Translations under genes and position numbers: made by a program | The notes under the pieces: model-generated | Databases searched by the model: none | What the model was told of the DNA's origin: nothing | What the model saw: the letters and a program-made list of their open reading frames with translations, nothing else | Part shown: one piece after another, positions 48,512-58,479 of the stretch | How the letters are laid out: each line of letters begins with the position of its first letter | Position numbering within the stretch: position 1 is the stretch's first letter | Origin: Cyclobacteriaceae bacterium | GTDB lineage: Bacteria; Bacteroidota; Bacteroidia; Cytophagales; Cyclobacteriaceae | Reading direction: 5' to 3' | Assembly (NCBI GenBank): GCA_028285445.1 | Contig: JANQPQ010000004.1 | Span: 1 to 64,000, forward strand | DNA length: 64,000 nucleotides

Positions 48512-49483
48512 ATGACAACAAGGAACATCACCGTTGCTCTGGCAGCACTATCAATTCTAACACTAACAACCAGTGTCGGTTTTACCCAGATGGCCGCTAT
48601 CAAGAAATTTGACTACACTCTTTTGGAAGGAAAAACACTGGTTCTACCAAAGTGGACAGAGGAATCAGAGAGAATAGCAAGGGCTCTTCGAAAAGCAAAT
48701 AAGAAGGGTGACAAAAAGGCTGCGAAGAACATCGAGAGCAGTGTAATTTTTACCAATCAAGTATTGAGAGATGGCATTGCGCAGTCCTCTTATGATGCTA
48801 CCGCGTACGAATTTGCCGATATCAGCATGAAGGATGTCTATAAATCCAAAGACCAGAGTAAGATCTATCTGGTTTACATCACCAGTGGAAAAACTGAAAA
48901 TACCACAGCTCAACTGTGGATAAACAACCCAAAACGACGGGTTATTGCGGCCACCCTAATAAATGGCCTCGACCTTTCCGAAGTCAATGATGTGAGGCTA
49001 ATGTTCAATCTTCTCAATCAATCGCTTAACATGGCCATGGAATTAGAAGATGAAGACGCTAAAAACCTAAAAGGAGCTAAGAGTAAATACAAAGAGAACT
49101 TCTTAGAATTCTACAACAACATTGACTCTAAAACATTCCTGATTCCTCAACCAACTGGAAAAAAAGCAGAGGAACGTTACCAAGATTTACAGGAAGCGAC
49201 AAAGAAATGGACAGTTAGCAAATACAAATTTGTAACCCAGGAAGAAATAGACTTAAGGCGAAAGACAAAGGATCCAAGTAGCTATTATTGGAGAAACATA
49301 AATTACTACACGTCTAGTCCACTGATCACCTATCGCTTCAATATCATTGTCAACTCTGAGAATGATGAGGTGATTACTTCATTTATGGGAACCAAGAGAC
49401 TAAAGCCCGCCACTTTGGAGGAAATCCAGAAGAAAATGACCTCCAGAGCTGAGAAATACCGCAAGCAGCTAGCTAGCAAATAG
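48512..49483 (+). CDS. Secreted protein of unknown function
   Basis: 323 residues with a Sec signal peptide (about 1-26, ALAALSILTLTTSVGFTQ). The mature part begins FDYTLLEGKTLVLPKW. A lysine-rich helix (ARALRKANKKGDKKAAKN) and an alternating alpha/beta region follow. Near 245-290 is a Tyr-rich segment (SSYYWRNINYYTSSPLITY), and the C-terminal helix is basic. No catalytic motif or known family recognised; probably periplasmic. It has its own promoter and converges on the intradiol-like lipoprotein. Confidence 0.68.
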   Translation: MTTRNITVALAALSILTLTTSVGFTQMAAIKKFDYTLLEGKTLVLPKWTEESERIARALRKANKKGDKKAAKNIESSVIFTNQVLRDGIAQSSYDATAYEFADISMKDVYKSKDQSKIYLVYITSGKTENTTAQLWINNPKRRVIAATLINGLDLSEVNDVRLMFNLLNQSLNMAMELEDEDAKNLKGAKSKYKENFLEFYNNIDSKTFLIPQPTGKKAEERYQDLQEATKKWTVSKYKFVTQEEIDLRRKTKDPSSYYWRNINYYTSSPLITYRFNIIVNSENDEVITSFMGTKRLKPATLEEIQKKMTSRAEKYRKQLASK

Positions 49484-49484
49484 A

Positions 49485-50057
49485 CTACCTGTACTTAGCC
49501 CAAATTATCAGCTCGGCAAACAATGAACCATCTGGCAGCCGTTTCAAATCTGCCAGAAAATGTTGATCGCTGCCCTGCACAAAGCGGATTAACATAAAGG
49601 AAGCATATTGCTTAAAATGAATATCGTAAGCCTCTGGAGCAGCTCCCTTTACGGTAGTATGAATATGGCGGTTGTCCTCCGACGAGCCATAATCTCCAGG
49701 TAGCATAGTTTCAACATAGATTTCACCACTAGCGTTTGTTACTCCCTCTCCATTGAGCCTCGCGCTGCTCTCATTACCGGGTATTGCCATCTGGTAATTT
49801 CCATTGACATCGGTTTGGTAGAAATAAATAGACTGTCCGGAAACCGGCTTACCATCGTTTTTGTTTATTAAGGAAATGCACAATTTGAGTATTTCTCCTG
49901 GTTCGTCTTCAGAGCCAATTTTTACCATCGAGCCATTATCCAGGCTTAGGAATTGCTCTAAAGTCAAAAGGTCCTCTTCTGAGGCCGCATCTATGGATCG
50001 GTCCGTACTACACGAACTATATAGGAAGACGACAAAAAGAGCAAATCGCCAATACAT
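49485..50057 (-). CDS. Intradiol-dioxygenase-like lipoprotein
   Basis: 190 residues from ATG 50057, chosen so that MYWRFALFVVFLYSSC forms a lipoprotein signal (Cys16); the longer frame from 50102 adds 15 residues before the signal. The mature domain resembles the intradiol ring-cleavage dioxygenase fold. VSGQSIYFYQTDVNGNYQM corresponds to the first iron Tyr. GEIYVETMLPGDYGSSEDN carries the second Tyr and RHIHTTVKG carries the His pair. All four expected iron ligands are thus present. Bacteroidota contain many such lipoproteins, and few if any have a known substrate, so enzymatic activity is uncertain. Confidence 0.7.
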   Translation of the reverse strand: MYWRFALFVVFLYSSCSTDRSIDAASEEDLLTLEQFLSLDNGSMVKIGSEDEPGEILKLCISLINKNDGKPVSGQSIYFYQTDVNGNYQMAIPGNESSARLNGEGVTNASGEIYVETMLPGDYGSSEDNRHIHTTVKGAAPEAYDIHFKQYASFMLIRFVQGSDQHFLADLKRLPDGSLFAELIIWAKYR

Positions 50058-50184
50058 GGCTTCTTTTACGAAATTGGTTAAGAATGGGATATCATTTAAC
50101 ACTATGCTTCCAGATAAAGAGATTTACTACCCAAAAAATCAGTGATTAAACTTAAATTTGTTTCCGAAGTCTAATTGATAACCA

Positions 50185-51279
50185 GTGGGATTTACCAATA
50201 AAGATATTTACCAGGCCCTCACAACAGTGGAGGATCCTGACTTGAAGAAGGATCTGGTTAGCCTAAACATGATCAAAGGGCTAACTGTGGAAGGAAATCA
50301 CATAAAGTTCTCCGTGGTTTTAACCACTCCAGCGTGTCCACTTAAGGAGCTTATCAAGAATAACTGCATTGAGGCAATTCACAAACAAGTTGGAGAAGAG
50401 GTCACTATCGATATTGAGATGACTTCCAATGTGACTACCGTGAGGGACAATACTCCTGTTCTCCCGGAAGTGAAGAACATCGTTGCTGTAGCCTCCGGAA
50501 AAGGCGGTGTAGGTAAATCTACGGTGACTGCAAATTTAGCAGTTGCGTTGGCCGCACGAGGCGCCTCCGTCGGAGTTATTGATGCTGATATCTTTGGGCC
50601 TTCTATACCTACCATGTTTAATTGTGAAAAAGAGCAACCTAACATAAAGAAGGTAGGCGAAAAGAATTTCATTGTTCCCCTGGAACAATACGGTGTAAAG
50701 CTGATCTCTATTGGCTTCCTTACTCCTCCAGACAATGCCGTGGTTTGGCGTGGACCAATGGCCAGTTCAGCTTTGAAACAATTTATGAGCGATGTGGAAT
50801 GGGGCCCATTAGACTACCTGTTCATTGACCTTCCTCCAGGAACCAGCGATATTCATCTTACCATGGTACAAACTGTACCGGTAACTGGTGCAATCGTGGT
50901 CACTACTCCGCAAAAAGTAGCCTTGGCAGATGCCATTAAGGGTTTGCAGATGTTCAAGCAACCCCAAATCAATGTTCCGGTGTTAGGCATTATCGAGAAT
51001 ATGTCATACTTCTCACCTCCGGAATTACCAGATAAGAAGTACTACTTGTTTGGACAAGATGGGGGAAAGGACTTGGCAGAAAAGGCTGAAGTTCCTTTCC
51101 TTGGCGAAATTCCATTAGAGCAAATTGTAAGAGAAGGTGGGGACAGCGGACATCCAGCTGTATTAAAAGAGGGCCCAATCGCGGAGGCCTTTGCAGAAGT
51201 CGCCGAAGTTGTTGCTCAACGCGTGGCTATCAGAAATGCCAGCCAGGAGCAAACTAAAAAGGTAGAAATTAACGTTTAA
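50185..51279 (+). CDS. Mrp/NBP35-family iron-sulfur carrier ATPase
   Basis: 364 residues. N-terminal MIP18/DUF59 domain (about 5-80, TTVEDPDLKKDLVSL). The P-loop ATPase domain has the deviant Walker A GKGGVGKST (105-113), FIDLPPGTSDIHLTM and VVTTPQKVALADAIKG. Members carry or insert Fe-S clusters. The CxxC pair that holds the bridging cluster in other Mrp proteins is absent: the ENMSYF motif is followed by SPPELPDKKYY, as I recall for other Bacteroidota. GTG start at 50185. The NifU-like gene follows after 11 nt, supporting an Fe-S role. Confidence 0.9.
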   Translation: MGFTNKDIYQALTTVEDPDLKKDLVSLNMIKGLTVEGNHIKFSVVLTTPACPLKELIKNNCIEAIHKQVGEEVTIDIEMTSNVTTVRDNTPVLPEVKNIVAVASGKGGVGKSTVTANLAVALAARGASVGVIDADIFGPSIPTMFNCEKEQPNIKKVGEKNFIVPLEQYGVKLISIGFLTPPDNAVVWRGPMASSALKQFMSDVEWGPLDYLFIDLPPGTSDIHLTMVQTVPVTGAIVVTTPQKVALADAIKGLQMFKQPQINVPVLGIIENMSYFSPPELPDKKYYLFGQDGGKDLAEKAEVPFLGEIPLEQIVREGGDSGHPAVLKEGPIAEAFAEVAEVVAQRVAIRNASQEQTKKVEINV

Positions 51280-51290
51280 AGGAATAGCCA

Positions 51291-51590
51291 ATGTCATCGA
51301 AACTAACTCCGGAACTAAGAAAGCGCATTGAGGCAGCATTAGATACCATTAGGCCCTATTTAGAGGCAGATGGAGGTGATGCCAAGGTGCTGGAGTTAAG
51401 CGATGATATGGTGCTTACCATCGAATTTGTGGGCGCTTGCGGATCCTGTCCTATGTCTAGCATGACATTAAAGGCTGGCGTAGAGGAATCTATTAAGCGC
51501 GCAATTCCAGAAATAAAAGCTGTTGATTGTATCAATCTCACCTCCGCTGATGACCCAGACGCCAGGTTACCTGAAAACATGATGAGGTAA
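51291..51590 (+). CDS. NifU-like C-terminal domain protein (Fe-S scaffold)
   Basis: A 99-residue protein made of the NifU C-terminal domain. RPYLEADGGDAKVLEL and the cluster-binding CxxC in GACGSCPMSSMTLK (Cys50, Cys53) are intact. It probably provides or transfers [4Fe-4S] clusters together with the upstream Mrp protein. Cytosolic. Confidence 0.93.
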   Translation: MSSKLTPELRKRIEAALDTIRPYLEADGGDAKVLELSDDMVLTIEFVGACGSCPMSSMTLKAGVEESIKRAIPEIKAVDCINLTSADDPDARLPENMMR

Positions 51591-51599
51591 TCTATAACC

Positions 51600-54500
51600 A
51601 TGTCACTGAATCTTGCGAAGAAGTTACTGTTGTGGGCATCAACCCTGGGTGTAGGACTATTGTATGTTGTCCCCACTCAGGCGCAACACCGCTGTGCAAC
51701 GGTGGAGTTGGAGCAGATCAGGCATGCCAAGAATCGATTCCTTGAAGATAATGAGTTCTTTGAGAACTGGCTAAAACAAAAAAATCAAGAGCGAAAGCTA
51801 AGGCAAGGCACTCAACAAACATTCAAAGTAACTGCAGAGGTGCTAACGGTTCCCGTTGTAGTTCATGTAATTCATAATGGCGAAGCAATAGGAACTGGCT
51901 CCAACATTTCCGATTCCCAAATCCTCTCCCAAATAGAGGTTCTGAACGAGGACTTTAGACGGATGAATGCTGATGCCTCAAACACTCCCGCGCAGTTCCT
52001 GCCAGTGGCTTCTGACATAGAGATTGAATTTGTGCTGGCCAAACAAGACCCTGAAGGGCTGCCCACTACTGGCATTCTGCGCACCCAGGGATCTCAAACC
52101 TTGTGGGGCATTGGCAACAATTTGACGCTAAAGGCTCATAGCTATTGGCCTGCCGAAAATTATCTCAACATCTGGGTTGCGCCTTTAGGTGGTGGACTTT
52201 TGGGGTTCGCCCAATTTCCAGTATCAAACCTGGAGGGCCTCGAACAATCCTCAAATAATGCATTAACTGACGGAGTTGTGGTTACGCCCACTGCCTTTGG
52301 CTCAATTGACAAAGACCCTACAGCTAACCTCTCCAGTCGGTTTGATTTGGGTAGAACTGCCAGCCATGAAGTTGGCCACTTCCTGGGACTGAGACACATT
52401 TGGGGGGACGGCGATTGTGACGATGACGATTTCTGCACCGACACACCAAATGCCAGCGGACCCGCCACCGGGTGTCCCAGCTCTAAAAGCACCTGTGGCT
52501 CTGATGATATGTACCAAAACTTCATGGATTTCTCAGATGATGCTTGCATGAATCTGTTCACAACTTGTCAAAAAGACAGAATGCGCACAGTGATGGAATT
52601 CAGTCCCAGAAGAGCCAGCCTCGCTGCCTCCGTTGGGGATGAAGACCCAATCATTGTAGCTAACGATGCTGGCATAAGACAAATAATTTCACCCCAGGCC
52701 GGGGTTTGCAACACCAGCATTACTCCCCAAATTGAAGTTCGCAATTATGGTGATAACCTCGTTACTGATGCTACTATTGATGTTAGGTTTGGAGGATCTA
52801 TGGTAGAGACGCTCACCCCCACTCTCAACCTCAATCCACAGGAAACGGCAATCGTTACATTCAGCGCAATTGGAATACCCAACCCAGGAGAGTACAACCT
52901 TGAATTTGAAATAACAGCCACTAATGGTACTACCGATGGCAATGCCTTAAACAATGTTAGCAACCTTTCTATTACAAAACCAGAATCTGGTAGCCTGCCA
53001 TTTTCTGAAGGTCTAACCTCTCTTCCAGTTAACTGGACGATAAATAACAGCGATGCCAGTTTCACCTGGGAAATTGCCAATGCACCAAATGAAGAACCAA
53101 CAAATAACAGCTTATTCATCAATTTCTTCGATTATGAAAACGGGCTTGGCGAGGTGGATTACTTTATATCACCAGTACTCGACTTTACCGGGTTAGAAAG
53201 AGCTAAGCTTTTCTTTGAGGTGGCCTATGCCCAGTTCCCCGGCCAAACAGAGGACGGGTTAATGGTGGCCCTATCAACCGACTGCGGAAATAACTTTTCA
53301 TCAATACTTTACAACAAATTCGCATCAGATCTTGCTACTGTCGATCCTACCTCAGCACGATTTACACCCAGTTCAGTTGTGGATTGGCGCCAGGAGATTG
53401 TGGATCTCAACTCTTTTATCGGTGAAACACAAGTTCAAATCGCCTTCATTGCCCAAAATGGATTTGGCAATAACCTGTACATTGATAACATCCAGTTGCA
53501 AACTGAGGAGATACCAGATGTGGCGGCCGTCGCCGTCGCAGCTCCAAGCTTTGTTACTTGCACCAACCAACAACCAGTGGCATTAACGGTTGCCAACAAT
53601 GGAACGGAGATTCTGACCTCGGTAAGTGTGGTGTTGGACCTAAACGGAAGCCAGACTATTATCCCGGTAGATAACTTAAACATTCTGCCTGGTAGTGCTG
53701 TTGTTGTTGACCTACCAATTCAAAATTTTCCAGCTGGGGAATCTACCCTGAATCTTACGCTAACAGACCCCAATGGATTTCCCGATGTTACTCCGGAGAA
53801 TAATGAAATATCGCACAAAATTCTTGTCGATAATACTGTAAACACCATACCCCTGCGGGAGAGATTTCTAACCACTAGTTTTGCTGAAACCGAGTGGTCT
53901 GAGGTAAATCCTGATGAGGGCGTGGCCTGGAATATAGTTACTGCCGATAGAAATGGGGAGTCCAACTTTTCCGCACAAATCGGGCAATTCGGCTTAAGTG
54001 TAAGTGGCACATTGGACTACTTAATCAGCCCGGTTTTGGATTTAACGGCATTTACCGAGGCTGCTCTTCTTTTTGACGTATCATATGCCAACAGGCAATC
54101 CGTAGACGATATCCTTAGGGTGCTTGTAACTACTAATTGTGGCGACAGCTTTACCGAGGTCTACAGCAAGTCGGGGGGCAATTTAGCAGTTACAACCTCA
54201 GAGAGTTCATGGCTACCCACGCTTGACACCGACTGGAGAAGGGAGTTTGTTGACCTCAGTAACTACACCGGCAACGCTGAGGTTCGGGTAGTATTTGAGT
54301 TTGAGAATAACGGTGGGAACAATCTTTATATCGATAACATCGAATTCTTTCAATCAAACGATAACGATCCGTTGCAAATTACCGAGGGCACTTTAAGGAT
54401 ATTTCCAAATCCAGCTGAAAATTCTCGCTTTAATTTGACCTTGAATCTGGCTGACAGACAAGACGTGGTAGTCACCATACTAGACCGAATCGGGAGGCCG

Positions 54501-54638
54501 CTGTACCAGGAAACTTTTAACAACACACTTAACCAAACTTATCAGTTTGATCTTACCGGCAACGCTTCTGGTCTCTACCTGATGCAGGTGGTTGGCCCAA
54601 ATTTTCGCACAATTGAGCGTTTCGTAATCAAGAATTAA
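51600..54638 (+). CDS. T9SS-secreted M43 (pappalysin-like) metalloprotease
   Basis: 1,012 residues. Signal peptide 1-29. The M43 catalytic domain (about 80-340) carries the extended zinc site HEVGHFLGLRH (His256, Glu257, His260, His266), a cysteine-rich loop (GDCDDDDFCTDTPN) and a Met-turn-like QNFMDFSDDACMN. CARDB-like domains (IEVRNYGDNLVTDATIDV; VALTVANNGTEI) alternate with two MAM-like domains (YFISPVLDFTGLE; YLISPVLDLTAFTE) that share the ending GNNLYIDNI. The last about 80 residues are a type A T9SS sorting domain (RIFPNPAENSRFNL ... GLYLMQVV). It is therefore exported across the outer membrane and anchored or released. It starts 9 nt after the NifU-like gene, though functional linkage is doubtful. 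Confidence 0.93.
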   Translation: MSLNLAKKLLLWASTLGVGLLYVVPTQAQHRCATVELEQIRHAKNRFLEDNEFFENWLKQKNQERKLRQGTQQTFKVTAEVLTVPVVVHVIHNGEAIGTGSNISDSQILSQIEVLNEDFRRMNADASNTPAQFLPVASDIEIEFVLAKQDPEGLPTTGILRTQGSQTLWGIGNNLTLKAHSYWPAENYLNIWVAPLGGGLLGFAQFPVSNLEGLEQSSNNALTDGVVVTPTAFGSIDKDPTANLSSRFDLGRTASHEVGHFLGLRHIWGDGDCDDDDFCTDTPNASGPATGCPSSKSTCGSDDMYQNFMDFSDDACMNLFTTCQKDRMRTVMEFSPRRASLAASVGDEDPIIVANDAGIRQIISPQAGVCNTSITPQIEVRNYGDNLVTDATIDVRFGGSMVETLTPTLNLNPQETAIVTFSAIGIPNPGEYNLEFEITATNGTTDGNALNNVSNLSITKPESGSLPFSEGLTSLPVNWTINNSDASFTWEIANAPNEEPTNNSLFINFFDYENGLGEVDYFISPVLDFTGLERAKLFFEVAYAQFPGQTEDGLMVALSTDCGNNFSSILYNKFASDLATVDPTSARFTPSSVVDWRQEIVDLNSFIGETQVQIAFIAQNGFGNNLYIDNIQLQTEEIPDVAAVAVAAPSFVTCTNQQPVALTVANNGTEILTSVSVVLDLNGSQTIIPVDNLNILPGSAVVVDLPIQNFPAGESTLNLTLTDPNGFPDVTPENNEISHKILVDNTVNTIPLRERFLTTSFAETEWSEVNPDEGVAWNIVTADRNGESNFSAQIGQFGLSVSGTLDYLISPVLDLTAFTEAALLFDVSYANRQSVDDILRVLVTTNCGDSFTEVYSKSGGNLAVTTSESSWLPTLDTDWRREFVDLSNYTGNAEVRVVFEFENNGGNNLYIDNIEFFQSNDNDPLQITEGTLRIFPNPAENSRFNLTLNLADRQDVVVTILDRIGRPLYQETFNNTLNQTYQFDLTGNASGLYLMQVVGPNFRTIERFVIKN

Positions 54639-54674
54639 CGGCGGGAATTAAACTTCAACCTAGGGTAAATCCGT

Positions 54675-54682
54675 TATATTTG
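54675..54682 (+). promoter_or_regulatory. Likely -7 box of ddl
   Basis: TATATTTG matches TAnnTTTG and lies 19 nt before the ddl ATG. No TTG is seen at the ideal upstream distance. Confidence 0.5.
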
Positions 54683-54701
54683 CGGGGATTCGCAACTCTC
54701 A

Positions 54702-55778
54702 ATGGCCATAAAAACAACCGTTGGAATAGTATACGGAGGTAAATCGGTTGAGCACCAAATCTCCATAAATTCAGCAACAAACATCTTCCAATTCATCGAT
54801 AAGGAAGCATTTGATGTCAAGCTCATTGGTATTGACAAAACGGGAAATTGGTATCAAACTGAGGATGTTGTAAAGAATATCAACAATGGCCAACCCTTAC
54901 ATCTAGACCTCAATGCAACAAAGCCTAAATTCCGAACCAATACATCTGAATTTGTCCTTGATGCCATCTTTCCAGTATTGCACGGAACTGATGGAGAAGA
55001 TGGTAGCATCCAGGGGCTGATCAAAGTGCTTAACCTGCCTACGGTAGGTAGTGGAGTACTCGGCTCTGCTATGGCAATGGATAAACTCGTTTCGAAGCGA
55101 TTACTTGAGGCCAGTGGGATCCCCGTTGCTAAGTATCTGATTTTTACAAGGGAGCAGCAAGCTGACATCACTTTAGAAAAAGTAGAAAAGGCGCTTGGGC
55201 TTCCGGTAATAGTTAAGCCAATTGCCCTTGGGTCCTCTGTGGGTGTTAGCAAGGTAAGAAACGAAGAAGAATTGCGGGTGGCTATTGAAGACACCTTGAG
55301 TTACGATAACCTGATTTTGGTTGAGGAGTGTATTGAAGGTAGGGAACTGGAGTGCGCGGTGATGGGTAATGATAGCCCCAAAGCCTCGGCCCCCGGAGAA
55401 ATTGTAATCGGTTCCAACTATGAATTCTATTCCTTCGATGCAAAATATGTCGATCCCGATGCTGTTGACATTGTGATTCCAGCCGTGGTAGATCAGGATA
55501 TAGCTGAGGAAATTAAATCACTTTCAATACGTTCCTATCAAGCTCTTCGTTGTGAGGACTATGCCCGCATCGACTTGTTCTTGAAAGAAAACGGCGACAT
55601 CTTTATAAATGAGATCAATACCATACCGGGATTTACTAACTCCAGTATGTTCCCCATGTTATGGGCCAATGATGGAATTGGCTTTACCGAGTTGATCTCA
55701 GATCTTATTAATCTAGCGAAGGAAAGGTTCAGCAAGCAGCAAATGATTACAACCAACTACGAATCCAAACTGGACTAG
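54702..55778 (+). CDS. ddl: D-alanine--D-alanine ligase
   Basis: Makes the D-Ala-D-Ala end of the peptidoglycan precursor; cytosolic ATP-grasp enzyme of 358 residues. N-terminal VGIVYGGKSVEHQISINSA. ATP-binding segments include VIVKPIALGSSVGVSKV. The catalytic C-terminal part has RIDLFLKENGDIFINEINTIPGF, with the Mg2+-binding Glu/Asn. The next gene follows after 1 nt, so ddl and the PASTA protein are probably co-transcribed. Confidence 0.97.
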   Translation: MAIKTTVGIVYGGKSVEHQISINSATNIFQFIDKEAFDVKLIGIDKTGNWYQTEDVVKNINNGQPLHLDLNATKPKFRTNTSEFVLDAIFPVLHGTDGEDGSIQGLIKVLNLPTVGSGVLGSAMAMDKLVSKRLLEASGIPVAKYLIFTREQQADITLEKVEKALGLPVIVKPIALGSSVGVSKVRNEEELRVAIEDTLSYDNLILVEECIEGRELECAVMGNDSPKASAPGEIVIGSNYEFYSFDAKYVDPDAVDIVIPAVVDQDIAEEIKSLSIRSYQALRCEDYARIDLFLKENGDIFINEINTIPGFTNSSMFPMLWANDGIGFTELISDLINLAKERFSKQQMITTNYESKLD

Positions 55779-55779
55779 C

Positions 55780-56598
55780 ATGAAGCTTAACTTAGGGTCG
55801 AATTCTCCATTGAACCTTTTAAAGCACTTTGCAATTATTGCTGCTATTGGTTCTATCCTGTTGCTCTTTTTCTTCTATATCTACCTTCCTAGTACCACTA
55901 ATCATGGTGAAAGTATTACCGTACCGGATTTGGAAGGTATTGCGCTGGATGATCTGGAACAAGTACTAATTAGGCGGAGTTTACGTTATGAGATTGCTGA
56001 CTCCACATATTCTGAGCAGTACCCTGCCAGGGCAGTACTAAGGCAGTTCCCAAAATCAGGGGCTACAGTGAAGGAGGGGCGAAAGATATACCTAACGATA
56101 AATCGCAGCACCGCACCAACTATAGGTGTACCGGATTTGTCGGGATCAGTACTTAATGCAGAAGCTGTTTTGGCTAGTTATGAACTAAAGATGGGTAAAA
56201 TACATTATGTCCCCTTCCCTGATCACAACTGGGTAATTGAAATGAGATATCAAGGTGAAACCTTACAAGTTGGAGATACTGTTCCGAAAGGCTCCGAAAT
56301 AGACCTGTTGGTTGGCAATGGTCGTGGGGGCGGTGGTAGTCCTATGGAAGATTTGGTGGGCTATCCACTAGATGATGCCAAGTATTATATAACAGCAGCC
56401 CGCTATCGGCTTGGGGTAGTCCTTAATCAAGCTGATACAATTGATGAGAACTGGGTGGTAGAACGTCATGTTCCTGCTGCTGGCAATACTATTCGCCTTG
56501 GTCAGGCAGTTGACCTCTGGGTAATCCACAAGGACAGCGTAAATAACAACCAGCCTCAAGCCGAATTGTTGGATGGAGAGGAGAATGATAATAACTAG
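55780..56598 (+). CDS. Membrane-anchored protein with three PASTA domains
   Basis: 272 residues. A membrane helix (about 15-36) is followed by three PASTA domains in the periplasm, each starting with a PDL/DLxG-type motif: ITVPDLEGIALDDLE, IGVPDLSGSVLNAE, MEDLVGYPLDDAK. PASTA domains bind peptidoglycan or muropeptides. No kinase or transpeptidase domain is attached. It starts 1 nt after ddl, which supports a cell-wall role. The C-terminal tail is acidic and Asn-rich. Its 3' end overlaps the next gene by 26 bp. Confidence 0.88.
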   Translation: MKLNLGSNSPLNLLKHFAIIAAIGSILLLFFFYIYLPSTTNHGESITVPDLEGIALDDLEQVLIRRSLRYEIADSTYSEQYPARAVLRQFPKSGATVKEGRKIYLTINRSTAPTIGVPDLSGSVLNAEAVLASYELKMGKIHYVPFPDHNWVIEMRYQGETLQVGDTVPKGSEIDLLVGNGRGGGGSPMEDLVGYPLDDAKYYITAARYRLGVVLNQADTIDENWVVERHVPAAGNTIRLGQAVDLWVIHKDSVNNNQPQAELLDGEENDNN

Positions 56599-58477
56599 AT
56601 ACAGAATACCCGTTGCAGCCCTTATCCTTTTATTCAGTTGCGCCGCATTCGGGCAATTGAAGGTGGTTCCTATACCCAAAACCAGCTTTACCTCAAAATC
56701 AAACAAGAGTTCCAAACTAACCACCGCAGTTTTGTCTCTACCAGTGTGGGACGATTTCTCCACTTCATTTAATGTACCTGATACTGGAATTTGGGTAAAT
56801 AGCAGTAATGTCAGAATTAACGATGGGCAAGGGTTAAATTCCCCATCCTTAAACGTGGCAACCTTCGATGGACTGGATGCCAATGGCAACCCTTATAGTC
56901 TAGATCAGAGTGCCGTTGGAATTACTGATAGCCTGGTCTCAAAACCCATAGATTTGAGCCTGGTGCCGGCCAATCTCCAGAACACCGTCTATTTAAGTTT
57001 CTTTTACCAAAAGGCGGGTAACGGTGAATTGCCAGATGATGACGATCTGATTCAACTTGAGTTTTTGACTCCCAGCAGCGGTTGGATACAAGTATGGCCC
57101 GAAAATCCTGCCACGCTATCTAATGATGTCACTTCTTTCACACAGGAAATCGTTCAGGTACACGACAGCTTGCTACACGATAGCTTTCAATTCCGATTTG
57201 TTGCCATCGGGCGGCAATCAGGCCCATTCGACTCTTGGAATATAGACTATATTTATCTGGACATGGCTCGCGACAACCAGGACTTCGATTACCTCGATCG
57301 ATCGATAATCGCGCCGCCCAATTCAATTTTCAAAGGACTAACATCTGTTCCGATTGATCATCTTGACAATGCTGATACGCTTCTTGCCGATAGCACTTAT
57401 ATCGAAGTGTTTAACCATGAAGCTTTGAGCGTGGTGGTAACCACGGTAGGCTTTAATGTAAATATTACCGATGAAGCCAGTGGCAACCAGGTTGGCAGTC
57501 TTGATGTTCCTGGTGACGCCAAAATAATTAGCTCTAAGGGCACAATAACGCTTAGCGCCGACCCACCTGACTTCAATTTAATTCAAACTGCAGTCGATAA
57601 CGGGGAGGATTCACTTGCTTTGAAGTTCGATTACTTTATCCAATCATTTGACACCCTTATTGACAGAATAGATCCAGTCACTCAAGACACAACCTACTTT
57701 AACACTTACAATTACAAGTCAAACGATACCATCTCCAGAAGTTACCTGCTTAAGGATTATTACGCGTACGATGACGGCTCGGCTGAATTTGGGGCTGGCC
57801 TGAAAAGCCCTGGAAATCGCATAGCATACGAGTTTAGGACTTTCAAGAAAGACACGCTTGTGGAGGTACTTATGCACTTTCCCAACATTGGCAGTCAGGT
57901 AGCAGGTACGCCCATTACACTGTTCATATTAAAAGACACCCTTGACAGCGAAGAATCCGAGATTCATCGTCAAACTGTTACAATTCAGGCTAACAACATT
58001 GATGAACTGAAATCGTACGCTTTAACACCTGCCATTGTAGTAGATACCACTTTCTACATCGGTTACAGGCAAACTACTGATGGCTTTCTACCGATAGGCC
58101 TGGACCGCAATACCGACTCCAGCAATAAAATTTTTCTGAATATTGGTGGGGGCTGGGTTCCCAGCGAAGAGGTTACTGGAAGTTTGATGATAAGACCCAA
58201 GTTCGGTTCGGCAATAATTACCAGCGTGGAAGATGAAATCCCTAGTTTAAGTCGATTAAGAATTTATCCCAACCCAGCACCCGATGGAAGACTTACTATT
58301 GAAGGACATTTCGATGATATCGAATGTACTGACTTGATTGGCAGGAACATACCATTGCGGATGCGAAAAGAAAGCGACCTGACGATTGTTGAACTTGAAA
58401 ATGTCAAAACGGGTTTATATCTTCTTCGCACATTCAAAGACAAAAAGATCCAGACACATAAAATCCTAATTGATTAA
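56573..58477 (+). CDS. T9SS-sorted surface protein of unknown function
   Basis: 634 residues from ATG 56573 (an ATG four codons in, 56585, is also possible). Signal peptide: VAALILLFSCAAFGQ. The mature part has a jelly-roll-like region near 70-240 (FYQKAGNGELPDDDDLIQLE, SWNIDYIYLDMARDN) resembling the MAM-like modules of the protease at 51600, then beta-rich segments. The C-terminal about 75 residues are a type A T9SS sorting domain (LRIYPNPAPDGRL ... TGLYLLRTF). The overlap with the PASTA gene suggests translational coupling. Function unknown. Confidence 0.85.
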   Translation: MERRMIITRYRIPVAALILLFSCAAFGQLKVVPIPKTSFTSKSNKSSKLTTAVLSLPVWDDFSTSFNVPDTGIWVNSSNVRINDGQGLNSPSLNVATFDGLDANGNPYSLDQSAVGITDSLVSKPIDLSLVPANLQNTVYLSFFYQKAGNGELPDDDDLIQLEFLTPSSGWIQVWPENPATLSNDVTSFTQEIVQVHDSLLHDSFQFRFVAIGRQSGPFDSWNIDYIYLDMARDNQDFDYLDRSIIAPPNSIFKGLTSVPIDHLDNADTLLADSTYIEVFNHEALSVVVTTVGFNVNITDEASGNQVGSLDVPGDAKIISSKGTITLSADPPDFNLIQTAVDNGEDSLALKFDYFIQSFDTLIDRIDPVTQDTTYFNTYNYKSNDTISRSYLLKDYYAYDDGSAEFGAGLKSPGNRIAYEFRTFKKDTLVEVLMHFPNIGSQVAGTPITLFILKDTLDSEESEIHRQTVTIQANNIDELKSYALTPAIVVDTTFYIGYRQTTDGFLPIGLDRNTDSSNKIFLNIGGGWVPSEEVTGSLMIRPKFGSAIITSVEDEIPSLSRLRIYPNPAPDGRLTIEGHFDDIECTDLIGRNIPLRMRKESDLTIVELENVKTGLYLLRTFKDKKIQTHKILID

Positions 58478-58479
58478 CC

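Noticed and set aside
44999-50057. A mobile island (Ig lipoprotein, aminotransferase, unknown secreted proteins)
   Set aside because: No integrase, transposase, tRNA boundary or direct repeats flank it; codon use looks like that of its neighbours by eye.
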